This document shows positions 1-12,183 of a stretch of DNA of 64,000 bases, piece by piece. The stretch covers positions 58,695,034-58,759,033 of the forward strand of contig OX419762.1 of NCBI GenBank assembly GCA_948567375.1, in the 5' to 3' direction. The notes beneath the pieces were generated by a model. The model ran no database searches, was not told the DNA's origin, and saw nothing but the letters and a program-made list of their open reading frames with translations. Source of the DNA: Lunularia cruciata (lineage: Eukaryota > Streptophyta > Marchantiopsida > Lunulariales > Lunulariaceae). A program made the position numbers and the translations under genes. Position 1 is the stretch's first letter. Every line of letters begins with the position of its first letter.

Positions 1-355
1 TCATCCATTTAGGCTTGCAAAATTGGCTCTAAAGTTTTCCAAGTTTTTTGGGCACCTGCCTTATTAGTGGAAGTACTCTTTTGATGACATCTCTATTTTA
101 TCTACTTGGTCCATCATACATAATATCCTATTTGATGTTGCCAAGCCAATTTCCACCTCTAAATAATATGTTGGCTAATGGTATTATAAATTGGCTCTAA
201 AGTGTTAAGGTGTTTTTGACCTTTGCCTTATTAATGGAAGTACTCTTTTGGTGGCACATCTATCTGATCTACTTAAAACATTGTATATAACATCCCTAAA
301 GATATTACCAAGCCAATTTCCACCTCTAGGTAATCTGTTTAGCTAATTGTATTAC
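1..355 (-). mobile_element. Degenerate GypC-family LTR, truncated by window edge
   Basis: The stretch resembles the reverse complement of the GypC LTR seen whole at 46,537-47,288. It has the same order of motifs (a 'guarding three-quarters' block with repeated 'gaagtactcttttg', then 'ccaagccaatttccacctct') and ends in ATTACA, the complement of the LTR start TGTAAT. It contains an internal duplication of about 185 bp. The left part lies outside the window, so I cannot tell a solo LTR from the 3' LTR of an element. Confidence 0.6.
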
Positions 356-1304
356 ATGAGGCTAGACGATGTAGATGAGTTTAGTCCTCCAAGTGAATGT
401 TTCATATTTTCCAATGATGATGTTTCATATACAAAAACTGTATAGGAGAAGATTTTATCTCAAGTTCAAGACAAAGGAAATAAAGATAGAGAAGTAGATT
501 TTGAGCAAGAAGGAAAATCATGTAAGAGGAAGAAGTTCCATAAAGGAAATCCAGATGTGTTTTGCATATGACATGGCAAACCAAACTAAATTTAAGAGCA
601 AATCTCTAGAAGTACAAGAGAGATACAAATTAGCAAATATAGAAGTTCTTCATAGACAAAGATTGGGAAGCAACATGTTAAAATATAAATAGAGTATTGA
701 TCCAAGAAATCCAAAGTAGAAAAATGGAGATTCAAGGAGAGGAAGGTTGAATATTTAATGGATGGTAGAACTAGCCAAGTTAGGAAAACCTCAAGAAAAT
801 TAAGAATATGATCTCAAAGAAATAGAAGCTCCTCTTAAAATTGAGGGTCATCCTTATGATACTTCTAGTAGTCCACCATTTATGATCCCATTATTTGTTG
901 TTCTAATGTATATGATAGTGATTTTATATTGTAACCTTCTTGCAATGTTATTTTTGTGCAATGTTTCCTTACTAAAAAAAGTTGTATTTTGTTAAGTGAA
1001 TGTGTGAGGCAAGTGGAAAAAATTTCCCATAGAAATTCAGAACTTGCATTTGTTAAGGTGTTGGTGTGCACCTAAAGGAGTTTGCTTAAGGGCTGAAGTG
1101 GTTTACTTGCCAACTCAAGGGGTTTGCTTGTCGGTGAATGAGGTTCTCTCACTTTTCATATGGGGTTGACTTTCATTTAGGGTATGCTTGCCTACCTTTG
1201 GGGTTCTTCCACATGAATATTATGAATTTCCAGCCATTATTGGAGGTGGTTTTGTAGTCTACCAACGTGGTCCCTTGATTTAGCAATCTTTATATCATAA
1301 GTAT
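356..1304. other. Intergenic or unrecognised repeat sequence
   Basis: AT-rich sequence with only short open stretches of about 60 codons and no motif I recognise. It lies between the GypC LTR remnant and the first GypB LTR and could be the decayed interior of an element. I see no gene here. Confidence 0.4.
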
Positions 1305-1836
1305 TATCATGCATATATACATTGCTACACAACATATATCATTATCAACATCATACACTAGAGAAGCACAACTCACACATAAGTCATACATGCTCTAAAG
1401 TGTCACAATAATCAATTCATTCTTCCATTCAAATCACACTCAAATCAGATCTATTCTTGATCCTTCACTCAACAATCTACAAACAATCAAGCATTAATTA
1501 GAGTCAAGCCACACCCATTCTAGCTAAGAGACTCTAGGTGATACTCACTAGCCTTTATCCTCCATAGCCAGGAACTCAAAGGCTCAACATCAAAGAAGTG
1601 AGCTCTTTGGAACTGCAATTTGAAGGTATACGCCTCTACTTGACCTAGGTCTCTAGGCCTAATGATGCATCTGATGGTACAAATGGTGCAAGTGATGATA
1701 GGTATCACCATGTGATTAGTAGCCCTAACATAAAATTGGACTAACAAGAAGTAGTCCATGAGTAACTACCTATGACTATCAATACTACCTCTCTAGCATC
1801 CAAGCAACCTAGCTTTGGTGTTACAATGTTGTGATA
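1305..1836 (-). mobile_element. GypB-family LTR (TATCA...TGATA termini)
   Basis: On the plus strand it starts TATCATGC and ends TTGTGATA. The same sequence family recurs at 22,741-23,233 (same orientation) and 44,956-45,510 (opposite orientation). The shared blocks are clear, for example the stretch around 1,585-1,640 recurs near 22,945-23,000. The termini form a TATCA/TGATA inverted repeat instead of the usual TG/CA. It lies 10 bp from a second partial LTR copy, so it may be a tandem or separate solo LTR rather than the 3' LTR proper of the element to its right. Confidence 0.65.
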
Positions 1837-1846
1837 ATTGCCAAGT

Positions 1847-1965
1847 TATCATGCATATATACATTGATACATAATATACACCTTAGTCACTATCATACAC
1901 TATAAAAACACAACTCATACATAAGTCATACATGAACTCTAAAGTGCTACAATCACATCCCTAGC
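1847..1965 (-). mobile_element. Partial GypB LTR (3' end only)
   Basis: It repeats the beginning of the LTR at 1,305 (TATCATGCATATATAC, then the same order of short motifs to about 'acatgaactctaaagtg'). It then diverges directly into GypB pol sequence. The 5' part of the LTR and the polypurine tract are missing, so a deletion has joined LTR end to pol. Confidence 0.5.
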
Positions 1966-4900
1966 TAGTGGCTAGGTCCCTCTAACTCTAGATAGCCATC
2001 TGCTCCAAGTATGTGGTATACCATATGGTGGGCAAAGATCAGGAGGTCGGGTGCTATAGAGCTCCATCATTAGTCGCTTGTCTACAATCTATACCACATA
2101 AAGAGTACACTAATAGTAGGTCAAGTACATTTAGGGCATAACCACTATCCTTGAGGAACCATCATGAGAGGAAGAGTCAAACATGCCATATGCCATCCCC
2201 TCAAACAACTATCATTCACCAACATAAAAGGAGCTCCACTAAAAGACCCACATAACATGCACCTCAAGCCTACATGTACAAGTGCAAAGCTTGGGTCCAT
2301 AGTGCCATCAATGTTTGGGAGGTGGCATGGCATACAATTATGTAGATGATCCTTCCAAAAAACACCATCATGTCCTTCCAACATGAGGACTCTAAAAGGC
2401 AAAACCTTGTATACTCTCAAGACAGTGCGGACTATAGTAATATCAAGTATCACCGGTGTAGTTTGTTATAGATATACATAATCACTTGGATGAAATTGAA
2501 AAATTAAGAGTCTGTAGCCTCCTCCTTGACTAGTAGCATAGGGTAAAGTACCCTTAGGTTGAGATATTGCTAAGTTCTTAAAGGCCATAGATATCACTTT
2601 CCAAAAGATCTTTGCACATTGAGAACATGCACTCACCCATATGTTTGGATCATCCAAGTCCAAAACTATAGTTTCATCTTGATGAATGGTTGCATGTTAA
2701 TTTGGATCTTGTCCATAGAATAGAAAGTAAAGAGAGGAGGATGAAATGAGGCTTGCCAGCTAAATTGATAGCCCATGGCCAACCAAGGTAACTAGAGGTC
2801 CCAATCTCCTAGGTGGCTTCTTTTCAAACCATACTTATACAATCCTCTCTTCACCATCTAAACCACTCTCTACTAAGCCATTTGCGTCAAGGTGATCTTA
2901 GGAGGTAATACAATGATCAATCAAGGCATTGTCACACAAAACCTGAAACCCTCTTAAGAAATCTATACATTGATCAATCAAAACCTCAACTGGTGCACCA
3001 AATGACTAAGAACCAAATACAAGAATAAGTAAGCCATCCCTTCATAGGACTTGTCAAGAAGTGCCACCAACTCAATCCACTCAAAGAAGTGCTCCACCAT
3101 AACCAAAAAATATACTTCACATGGGTTTCTACTCAACTCATCTGCATCACGGTTCACCACTCTAGGTATGTGAATAACCATGAAATCATACTCATATAGA
3201 ATTAGAACCCATTGTGCAAACTTCCCTGAAAGCTTATCAAACTCCAACCACTTCAACAATTGATGATCAATGATGAGAGTGAAGGGGTTACCAAATAAGT
3301 AACACCAAAAATGTATTATTTCCCATATTACTGCCAAGCACTCTCTCTCATATGAACTATACTTCACCTTTGTTGAATTTTTGGAGCAACTAGCATAGGC
3401 CACCACAAACTCTTTCTCCTCATAATCATGTTAGGTAAGCACTGCTCCAAGCCCCAACATACTCCAATTAGTGTGAACTTGGAATGGTCATCCTTTGATT
3501 AGTCTCCTAAGAATATAGGCAAATATCAAGCTCTCCTTGAGCTCTATAAAAGCTCTCTCTAGCTCATCTTGCCAACACCACTTTTGTGTAAACTTGGTCA
3601 AATTTTTCAAGGGCTGGGCCATGGCACTAAATCTTGTAACATATTGGCTATAGAAGTTTGCCAATGCAAGGAATGCTCGCACTTTGCTCACATTTGTAAG
3701 CCAAGGAATACATGCAATAGTTTCCACCTTGGTCTATTGAACACCAAATCCTCCAAGGTAGATAGTGTGACCCATATACTCAACCTACTCATCAAAGAAT
3801 CTACACTTCCCAAGATGTAATTTGAGTCCATGAGATCTCAACATCTCAAACACCTCCAATAAATGTCTCTCATGCTCCTCCATGATAGTGCTATATACTA
3901 AAATGTCATCAATATAGCACCAAGCAAATCCAATCTTGCTAGGATACTCTCCATGACCCTATAGAACTTGATAGGAGCATTCTTAACCCAAATTGTAAGA
4001 AGCTCCATTGATATAATATATCTTTGCCATGAGGATCAATTACCCAAAATTTTCTCTTAGACTTATCTTCCTTCACAATCAACAATGGATGATATTATGC
4101 TCAAAGATCCAAAGTATTGAAGACATTTGCATGCCCAATTGCAACAAAGATCTCCTTTGATATAGGCATGGCATACCGGTCAGCCCTAATCTATTAGTTG
4201 ATAGGATGGTAATCTCCACATATTTGCCTATCTATGTAGTTTCCATGCATGTCCTTCTTGGTTGGCATCATTGTGGCTAAAGCATACTTTCTATAGGAAA
4301 TCTCTACCAAACCAACATAAAAAAGGTCTTTATTCTAGCTTCAAATCAATGCTCTCTCCATATCACTATATTTATAAGGATGTCAAAAAATGGATGTATC
4401 ATTAGTAAGCTCAATCTAAATGCCATGTCCTTTCAAAGCACTCAAATCCTTCATACTTTAGTATGAAGGATTCAAGAATCTCCCAATTTGTTGTCTTTCC
4501 TCTCTTATAAGCTTGGGTCCAATGTAAAGCTCTTAAGTATCCTATGTAACTGATGTAGGAGTGGAAGAAAAACTGATTGGCTACTATATTGGGCCCTTGG
4601 AAGTAGTAATGTCATGCCTTAAATCAATAAATTTTACCAACTTTAATGTGGAAACTCCCTCTGATCTGGCTCCAAGCTCTATATGTCCTCTAGCTGCATC
4701 TCAAGTAGACCAAGGGTGTAACCCAAGAAGCTTACTTGGATCGAATTCAAGTAGACCATTCTCCCTAGTAGCCACTAGTTGTATCCCAAGAATAGCTTGT
4801 CCACTTGTTCCATCACGCTTAACATGTGCTTGAATTGTCTTGATATGCACAAAGCTTATACATATCCAAGTGGTGATGCCTATCAAGTGCATCCTATGCT

Positions 4901-6380
4901 ACTTTGCCAAGCCAAGGCTCACAATCCAAGTCAAACAATTCTGGTCCATAGCCTAGCATAACACCTGATGCTTGGATACCTCTTACACTATTGTAACAAT
5001 GGTAACATTGGTAAGAAAACCCATTGCATGCTCCCTCTCATGGCATTGGACTCCATCAACTACTACAATTGTGAGTCCCAAATAAGTCCAAGACATCCCT
5101 CTCAAAAAGCATGGGAGCTTGGGAAACTCAATAATGTATATAAAGTGGCTATGGACTGTCTCACAAGGTTCACCACTACCATAAGTGACCTATTAGCCAC
5201 TACCATCATTTGAGATTGATGCCCAACATCCAAAATGTCATCAACAATAAGGTGGTCTACTCCTTGAATCATATCATAAGTACACTATAAAACCTTTGTA
5301 TGTAAGAAGTTCATCCACCAAAGATGAAGCCAATGGGGCCATGATCTCACTTTGGTTGCATCTAACAACATGTTAGGTCCATCCCATCCAAGAATGGACC
5401 TAATTTGTACTTGCTACTACTTAGGTATGAGAATCACCTATCAAAGGGATGTTCTCCAAAATGTACGCTAGAGAAACATATTGATGAACTTGGAGATATT
5501 GTAGTATATGTAATATCTTCCAAAACACACTAGAACAAGGATCCTCAAGACCTTGACTTTAACCAACATGGTTATATCCTTGATATGACCATTTAGAAAT
5601 CACCCAATGAATACCAAATCCAAATCCTATGCTCCCAACAAGGAAATGTCTATTGCTAGGCTCTTTTGGTAATCCTTGATGGTTGACATCAGTAATAACT
5701 TAGGATACCGATAGGCCAAGAATGCCACATGATGTAGAGAGACTCACCTAGTAGTTTCATCTTTCTCCACATACAAGTACCTATGTACTCATATAATTAC
5801 CTATAATACCACAACTAGTCTTAGAGCTAATCCCACCAAATAACTCCAATAGACATACTGCCTCTAATTAAGATTGCTAAGCAATGAGTGTGGTATCCAA
5901 AGGTGACAAGGTAATAGATTCTAGCTCATCCTCACACTAGTCTCCTATGGTACAAAGGCTCCACTCCAAGCTTATTGACCTAATTGATCCGTATGTTGTT
6001 GCAATGCCTCCTTAGAACTCCACAATGGAACATCCAAGGTGGATGAAACAATCCCAATCATAATCCAAATCCAAGTGATCTCCTTTGGTACTAGAGTATC
6101 CTCTACATGGGTGTTCCTTTCCAATAAGCCACTATGCCAAGTAATAAAATCATTAAAAGTTATAATTGATACCATGGTCCTTGACTATAGTGAGCTAAGA
6201 TTGGCACTACTAAAGCATATTGGTAGGCACTATACCCATACTTCACCTGACTACCAACCTGGTTTGTAGGAGGCTATCTCCTCCCAATAGTCAATATTGA
6301 AACCCATGGGGTATAACACTACTCCACCAACTAGCACATCATATGATTATGTTGCTATCACAATGGCCTGAGCTCTCACC
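1966..6380 (-). pseudogene. GypB retrotransposon pol, distal part (RT, RNase H, integrase, PHD finger)
   Basis: Read on the minus strand, this is the second half of a Ty3/gypsy polyprotein. A retropepsin C-terminal segment (VLVGGVVLYPMGF) lies near 6,290. Reverse transcriptase occupies roughly 5,000-3,500 with the catalytic YIDD box still intact near 3,905. A connection/RNase H domain lies at about 3,727-3,150, with tether sequence FLALANFYSQYV and the SRN end. It passes directly into an integrase core at about 3,150-2,770 (MVEHFFEWIELVALLDKS, LIDQ, then DHLDANGLVES with the catalytic glutamate kept). A PHD-like finger follows at 2,123-2,280. Many stops and frameshifts make it inactive, and the RNase H to integrase junction looks shortened. 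The 5' half continues at 18,745 because GypA-1 and a solo LTR were inserted here. Confidence 0.75.
2123..2280 (-). other. Degenerate PHD finger at the C-terminal end of GypB pol
   Basis: On the minus strand the frame reads RCMLCGSF, then NDSC, RGWHMAC, LTLPLMMVPQG, a stop, then WLCPKC. This is the C4HC3 layout of a PHD finger: CxxC, (C)DxC with the first Cys now Asn, WHxxC, PxG-x-W-x-CPxC. Seven of the eight zinc ligands are still visible, and the stop replaces the residue before the conserved Trp. PHD fingers read histone tails, so in this position it could have targeted integration as the chromodomain does in chromoviruses. That role is inference. Confidence 0.65.
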
Positions 6381-7532
6381 ATAGATGTAACAATATGGAG
6401 TTGAACAATGAAGTTAGTTAGGGCTAATGAAGTAGCAAATAGGCAAAATTAGCCTAGAATATTCTAGAAGTATCTAGAAAACTTCCTAGCTAGCTTAGCT
6501 TGCACTCCAAGTAAGTAGCTTCTAGAAGGAAGCTTCTAAAAGCTTCCAACTAGCTTAGCTTGTACGCCTGGTAGGCAACTTCTAGAAAGAAACTTCATGA
6601 GAAACATCCCGGTTAACTTGGCTTGCACTCTAAGAAAGTAGCTCAAGGAAGCTTCTTGAGAAGCTTCTCAAGAGCTTTGCATGCTCCTTATAAATACCAA
6701 AGCCGAAGCTCATGTTAGGCATTTGGAATTTCTCACACTCAAATGTCCCAATGTAATACCAATAGCTAGATAGATGATCTAGAGATAAAATTTGGTTTGG
6801 TAACATCTAGAAGGATGTTATACATGATGGAATAAGTAGATAAGACATAGTACTTCTACTAATAGGCTAGAAACCAAAACATGCTTGGAAACTTTAAAAT
6901 CAATAGCTAGACATATGATCTAGAGGTGAAACTTGGGATAATGACATTTGGAAGGATGTTACACAAGATGGAGAAAGTAGATCAGATAGAAGTATCACCA
7001 AAAGAGCACTTATACTAATAGGGTAGAAGCCAAAATAGGCCTGAAAACTTACAAGGCAATTTTAGAAACCTAAACAAATGAATTAGGCCTCAAAAATGTG
7101 TAGATTCCTCCCTCCCCTAACAAAGGAAAGGCTAGCCTTCCTTCTCCTAGTTTTTCTCACCGAGAGCTTTCTAACAATACCTCATCCATGTGATTCTGAG
7201 ATTCTTACAAGAAAATTCCCTAAAAGATTCCATTTGATCAAAGTCTATTTGACCAACCAGATGGGACCAAGACCAACATGCCACCCATCCAAGCAAGTAA
7301 TCTAAGGGTGGAGCTTGCTGATAGGTCACCTATCCATGTACCTAATCCTATGGTGGAGCTTCCTTGGAAGAGATCCTCTTTGACTATATAATAAAGAGAA
7401 GGTGCTCTCTTTGGGCATCGGAGTTTGAGTTTAGAATTTGTGTTTTCTCTAATGTGTTTCTCTATCATTGGAATATTACACCCATTGTGATCTTCCATTC
7501 TCCTATTTCTCTCATTGGTCTCTTACAATAGA
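6381..7532 (+). mobile_element. Solo LTR of GypA family with ATAGA target duplication
   Basis: The LTR runs 6,386-7,527, starts TGTAACAATATGG and ends CTTACA. It is flanked by the perfect 5-bp duplication ATAGA (6,381-6,385 and 7,528-7,532). It matches the GypA-1 LTRs and carries the same clusters of AGCTTCTAGAAG-type repeats. It is interrupted near its end by a GypC solo LTR (6,752-7,480). After removing that, the GypA LTR tail continues in register (CCCAATGTGA and so on). The presence of one LTR with a target duplication indicates LTR-LTR recombination removed the body. Confidence 0.85.
6752..7480 (+). mobile_element. Solo LTR of GypC family nested in the GypA solo LTR
   Basis: It starts TGTAATACCAATAGC and ends GGAATATTACA, matching the GypC-2 5' LTR along its length (729 bp against 752 bp). 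Flanks CCCAA (6,747-6,751) and CCCAT (7,481-7,485) are a 5-bp target duplication with one change. A TATA-like CTATATAATAAAGAG lies near 7,385. Confidence 0.85.
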
Positions 7533-7543
7533 ACTATTAGTGG

Positions 7544-7903
7544 TGTAACAATATTGAGTTTAGCAACAAAGTTAGTCGGACTTACAAAGTAGCACATAAG
7601 ACAAATTAGCCTAGAATATTTTGGAAGTATCTAGGAAGCTTCTTGGGAAGCTTCCCGGCTAGCTTAGCTTGCACGGCAAGTAAGTAGCTTCTAGAAGGAA
7701 GCTTCTAAAAGCTTCCAACTAGTTTAGCTTGCACATCAAGTAGGCGGCTTCTAGAAGGAAGCTTCTTGAGAAGCTTCTCAAGGGCCTTGTATTCTACCTA
7801 TAAATACCAAAGCCAAAGCTCATGCTAGGCATTCAGAGTTTTCCCTCATTCAAGTGTTCCAATGTGAGTTTCCATTTTCTCCCCGCGGTCTTGGTCTTTT
7901 ACA
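7544..7903 (+). repeat. GypA-1 5' LTR
   Basis: TGTAACAATATTG...GGTCTTTTACA, 360 bp. It is about 50 bp shorter than the 3' LTR because a block between two copies of the GAAGCTTCTTGAGAAGCTTC motif is missing, as expected from recombination between short direct repeats. A TATA box, TATAAATA, lies at 7,799-7,806, and several GAA/TTC pentamer clusters lie upstream of it (7,640-7,780). Confidence 0.88.
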
Positions 7904-7919
7904 TTGGTATCAGAGCAGG
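7904..7919 (+). promoter_or_regulatory. GypA-1 primer binding site (tRNA-iMet type)
   Basis: TTGGTATCAGAGCAGG follows the LTR end directly. TGGTATCAGAGC is complementary to the 3' end of plant initiator tRNA-Met and is the usual minus-strand primer site in Ty3/gypsy chromoviruses. Confidence 0.85.
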
Positions 7920-8541
7920 AATGGGATGGATAGAATTTATGGACCACCAAATCCACTTCCGCCAACCATTGGGATTTTCATGTCCAAATATTACCCAAGC
8001 ACCGCTTCACACAATTCATCACCTCACGCTTTGGGCAAGATTTTCTACATATGATCACCGTGTCCAAGGAACCCTTGATACTTCCGGTTGTCACTTATGG
8101 AGAAAGGTGGAGGTGTTGTATCTTTGTGTTAATCATGAGATAAATTAGGAGTAGTAGGATAAAGTTGTAGCTATGGTGGCAATACCAAATGTTATCCTTG
8201 CGATGCAACAACAAATTGAGCACCTTACTCGATTGTTGGATGAATAAGACCAACAACAACAAGAACATTTAGAGAGAGCACCAGTCCAAGATGGAGAAGA
8301 TCATATTTGATTTCCAACACCTAAGGTGTTTGAAGGTAAGAATCTTTTGGGAATAGTGGAGAATTTTGTGTTTGACTGCAAACATTACTTCAAAGCCACT
8401 AATCTTCAAGATGAACGGAAACAGATTCTCTTGGCTTCTAGCCAATTGGATGATATGGCAAAAATTTGGTGGCAATTCTGAGTGGAGCAAGTTGAATCAC
8501 AGATTGTTGCACCAATCTTGACATGGACAGAATTCAAGGAT
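7920..8541 (+). pseudogene. GypA-1 gag, 5' part
   Basis: Decayed reading frame with the recognisable start of the retrotransposon capsid domain (PTPKVFEGKN, then AKIWWQF near 8,460-8,480). It is broken by stops and then cut by the insertion of GypA-2 at 8,541. The frame resumes after the insertion at 14,175. The repeat of AGGAT at both edges of the insertion is its target duplication. Confidence 0.75.
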
Positions 8542-8966
8542 TATAAAAGACCAAATCCAAGGAGAGAAATATGAGAATGGAAACTCACATTGGGAAACTT
8601 GAATGAGGGAAAACTCCAAATGCCTAGCATGAGTTTCGGCTTTGGTATATATAGGTAGCATACAAGGCCCTTGAGAAGCTTCTCAAGAAGCTTCCTTGAG
8701 CCACTTTCTTAGAGTGCAAGCCAAGTTAACTAGGAAGCTTCTCAAGAAGCTTCTTTCTAGAAGCTGCCTACTTGGCATGCAAGCTAAAATAGTTAGAAGC
8801 TTCTAGAAGCTTCCTTCTAGAAGCTACCTACTTGGAGCGCAAGTTAACTAGTTGGGAATCTTCCCAAGAAGCTTCCTAGATGCTCTTGGAATATTCTAAT
8901 CTAATTTGGCTTATTCTTGACTTTGTTAGCCTTACTAACTATGTCGCTAAACTGCATATTATTACA
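8542..8966 (-). repeat. GypA-2 3' LTR
   Basis: Reverse complement of the GypA LTR, 425 bp; the outer terminus has TATAAAAG in place of TGTAAAAG (one change). It contains the perfect heat-shock-like array at 8,796-8,813 and a TATATATA box near 8,645 in the element's orientation. Confidence 0.88.
8796..8813 (-). promoter_or_regulatory. Perfect four-unit heat-shock element in GypA-2 3' LTR
   Basis: GAAGCTTCTAGAAGCTTC is four alternating GAA/TTC units with 2-bp spacing (GAAnnTTCnnGAAnnTTC), the consensus bound by heat-shock factor trimers. It is a perfect palindrome, so strand is arbitrary. It lies about 150 bp upstream of the LTR TATA-like box in the element's orientation. Function is inferred from the consensus. 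Confidence 0.7.
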
Positions 8967-8982
8967 TTTTCTCCCACCGCTA
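8967..8982 (-). promoter_or_regulatory. GypA-2 polypurine tract
   Basis: On the minus strand this reads AGCGGTGGGAGAAAA directly before the 3' LTR start TGTAAT, as expected for the plus-strand priming tract. Confidence 0.7.
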
Positions 8983-8989
8983 ATTGGTA

Positions 8990-11800
8990 ACGTCCTCGTT
9001 GCCATTGAAGCTTCAAACTCCTGGATGGCCATTTGTGCATTTTGGAGGTGAGAAAGAGGTTCCCATGTGGTATCATGAAGGGGGTACCCTTTCCAAAGGA
9101 CCTTGTACTCCGTATGGTGGCGGCGTCCTTTTTGGATGTAGCAACGTGCAAAGATACAATCAACTTCATACTCCTCATGATCATTGATAGGGATAGGGGG
9201 AGGAGGAGTTTGGACTCAAGAGGAGAAAGAAGAGGAGTTAGGAACAAAGGGTTTCAACTTGGAAACCTGAAACACATGATGGATGCGCATATGACAAGGC
9301 TAGGTAAGTCGATAATGAGAGACAATTTGGGTGACATCAAAAGGTCCTATCCAATTAGGGGCAAGTTTATGAATTTAGGTATCAAGTGGGAGGGTTAGAT
9401 TACTAGAGGATAACATAACTTTATCATCAACTTCAAAGGTGAGATCATGACAATGATGGTCCGCATATCTTTTTGACGATTCTAAGCAACAAGGAGGTGA
9501 GATTTGGCTTGTTGGAGAGATTCGGAGATGGTGGTCAAGAAGGTTGAAGTATGGGGGACTTGATATGGAGGAGGAGCAAGAAGAGAATCTAGGACAAGCG
9601 GATCTTGGCCAAAATTGAGAAAGAAAGGAGAGAATCCGATGCTTGTATGTTTAGAATTATTGTATGCAAACTTTGCAGCTGCAAGACATTGATCCTAATT
9701 GGTATGGTGAATGTTGACGAAGGCACAAAGCATATCTTCCAAGGTGCAATTTGCACATTTAGTTTGTCCATCAGTTTGAGGATGATAGGCTATGGAAAAA
9801 GCAAGCTTGGTGCCAAGTAGTTGGAAGAGTGCTTGCCAAAACCTTTTGGTGAAGCGAGGATCCCGGTCAAAGATGAGTACACGTGGCATCCCATGATGTT
9901 TGAAGACATTATTGAAGTAGAGTTGCACCAAGGTTGGAGCATCCACAATATCAACCATTGGTGCCAAATGGATTTTCTTACTAAGCTTATCCACAAACAC
10001 CACAATTGTCATGTGAACTTGTTGTGTCTTGGATAAAGAGGTGATGAGATCTAAGCTCACATGTTCCCAATGAGTAGTTGGAATGGGAAGTGGTTGAAGG
10101 AGTCCACTCGGCTTTTGGTTACTGGCCTTGTTATGTTGAAAACTCTCACACAATTGGACAAAGTCCCAAACATCTTGTGTCATGTTAGGCCACCACCATT
10201 GGCATTGGAGGGTGCCCAAGGTCTTGTCCACTCCTATGTGACCAGATATTGGTAAATCATGGGCTTCTTGAAGGCGCACAAGTCAAAGATCACCTTTGGC
10301 TAGAACATAAATCTGATTTGCATGGAATAGAAGGTCTTCCTTGAAGGAGAAGGTGTTGTACTCCTTGTCGTATGCTGTCACACGACCATGTACCATTTGG
10401 AAGAAGGATCCTTGTTGTAGAGCTAATCGAAACTTGTTATGGACCTTAGGGTCAATTGACACCATCATAATTGCCACTGTGATGAGAGGAAGAGCCTTCA
10501 AATCAGGTCTTTGTGATAGAGCATCAGGGATGACGTGGAACCAACCTGGTTTGTACTCAAGTTTGATGTCAAACAATTGGAGTTGCTCTTCCCATCGATG
10601 ATGTCAACTCTTCATGTGTTCCAAGTGTAAGGTCTACAACAATGGCTTGTGATCAGTTTGAATGATCATTTGTTTCCCCAAGAGATAATGCCTCCATACC
10701 TTGGTGGCATATACAATTACAAGTTGTTCCCCATCTCAAGCAAAGTAATTTCTTTCAGTTGTATTTAGTTGGCGAGACACAAAGGCAATGAGATGTAGTC
10801 CATCTGGGAATTCCTATTGCAACATAGCTCCAATTGCAAAGTTAGAAGCATCAAAATCAACCACACAAGGTAGTTGAGGATCATATGGTTGAAAAATGGG
10901 TCTTGAAGACACCATATGCTTTAACTTCAAGAATGCTTCTTCATGCTTGGTGGTCCACTGAAAGCTCAAGTTCTTTCCTAAGATGTCAGTCAATGGTGCA
11001 GCCACATGAGCATAATAGTGGATGAACCGTCGGTAAAAGCTGGCCAATTCATTGAATGCTCATACTTCTGTAGCATCCTTTGGAGTAAGCCAATCAGTAA
11101 TGGCCTTGATCTTCTCTTCTTCCATCTTGATCTCCTCATATGAGATCTTATGCCCCAAGAAGGTAATCTCCTTCTGCCAAAAGGCACACTTTGACTTCTT
11201 GTAGTAAAATTTCCATCATCATAGTCACCTTAGGACTTCTTGCACATGATTCACGTGTTCTACCTCTATCTTGCTATAGATTAAGATATTATCCAAGAAC
11301 ACCACCACGGACCAATCCAATAGTCCATCCAACACCCGATGCATTTGATCCATGAAGACTGCTGGAGCATTAGTGAGTCTGAAAGGTAGAACTCTCTACT
11401 CAAAATACCCATACCTTATACAAAAGGCAGTCTTTTGCACATCTTCTCTATCAATAGGAATTTGCCAATAGCCGCTATGAAGATCCAACTTGGAAAAGTA
11501 GTGTGTTCCACTTAGTTGATCAAGCAAGTCATCGATCCGAGGCAAGGGATATGCATTCCTCACGGTTTGTTTATTGAGCTCACAATAATCAGTACAAAAT
11601 GAAGTCCTCCATCCTTCTTTGGAACAAATAGTACCGGTGCTCCCCAAGAAGAGGTACTATGTTAAATGAAATCCTTCTCCAACAACTCTGTAAGTGTTTT
11701 TTGCAACTCCTCTAACTCCTTTGGTCAAAGCCAATAGATCGGTTTACTCACAGTAGTACTCCCTGGTAATAACTTGATCTTGAAGGGCATACCTCGATTA
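8990..11800 (-). pseudogene. GypA-2 pol: RT, RNase H, integrase, chromodomain
   Basis: On the minus strand: RT around 11,760-11,210 (LNKQTV, FSKLDLHSGYWQIPIDREDV, LTNAPAVFMDQMH), with the catalytic box reading FLDN instead of FLDD (Asn codon at 11,288-11,290). RNase H spans about 11,080-10,500 (FYRRF, VDFDASNFAIGAML). The integrase zinc region is near 10,270-10,150. The integrase core is at about 10,150-9,690 (SLDLITSL, FDRDPRF, HPQTDGQTK), with Lys where the catalytic Glu belongs (codon 9,758-9,760). A GPY/F module follows near 9,450-9,260. A chromodomain at about 9,205-9,050 (HTEYKVLWKGYP) is broken by a one-base deletion. There are many stops. It could not make active enzyme. Confidence 0.85.
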
Positions 11801-12183
11801 GAGGGTAATCCCTTTGGCAGATCATCTAGAAACACGTCCGCAAACTCCTTAACTATCCGATCAACCATTGCTTGATGAGGCTCTTGGCCCTCCGTAGATT
11901 GTTCTTGTAAATTCGGCTAGATCCACACCATGAATATAGACTTATCTTCCTCCAAAGCTTGCTCTATGGCTTTACTAACAAACTTCCCTTCTAGGGATTC
12001 ATCTCTCTTCCAAACTTGCTCCCTGGTTGCCTTCTTGGCTAACTTCTCATCTTGAGACTCATCTCCCTTCTAGGTTTGCTCTATGGCTACCTTCTTGACA
12101 AACTTCCCATCTTGGGACTGACTATTCTTAGTTGTCTTACTCAGAGGTGCCAGACAACCTAATTGGAAATTCCTACCTTGGTA

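Noticed and set aside
1520-1759. 79-codon minus-strand frame
   Set aside because: It lies wholly inside the GypB LTR and is not kept in the other LTR copies.
9033-9398. 121-codon plus-strand open frame in GypA-2 (with similar ones at 17,876-18,274)
   Set aside because: Both are antisense shadows of the chromodomain and GPY/F region.
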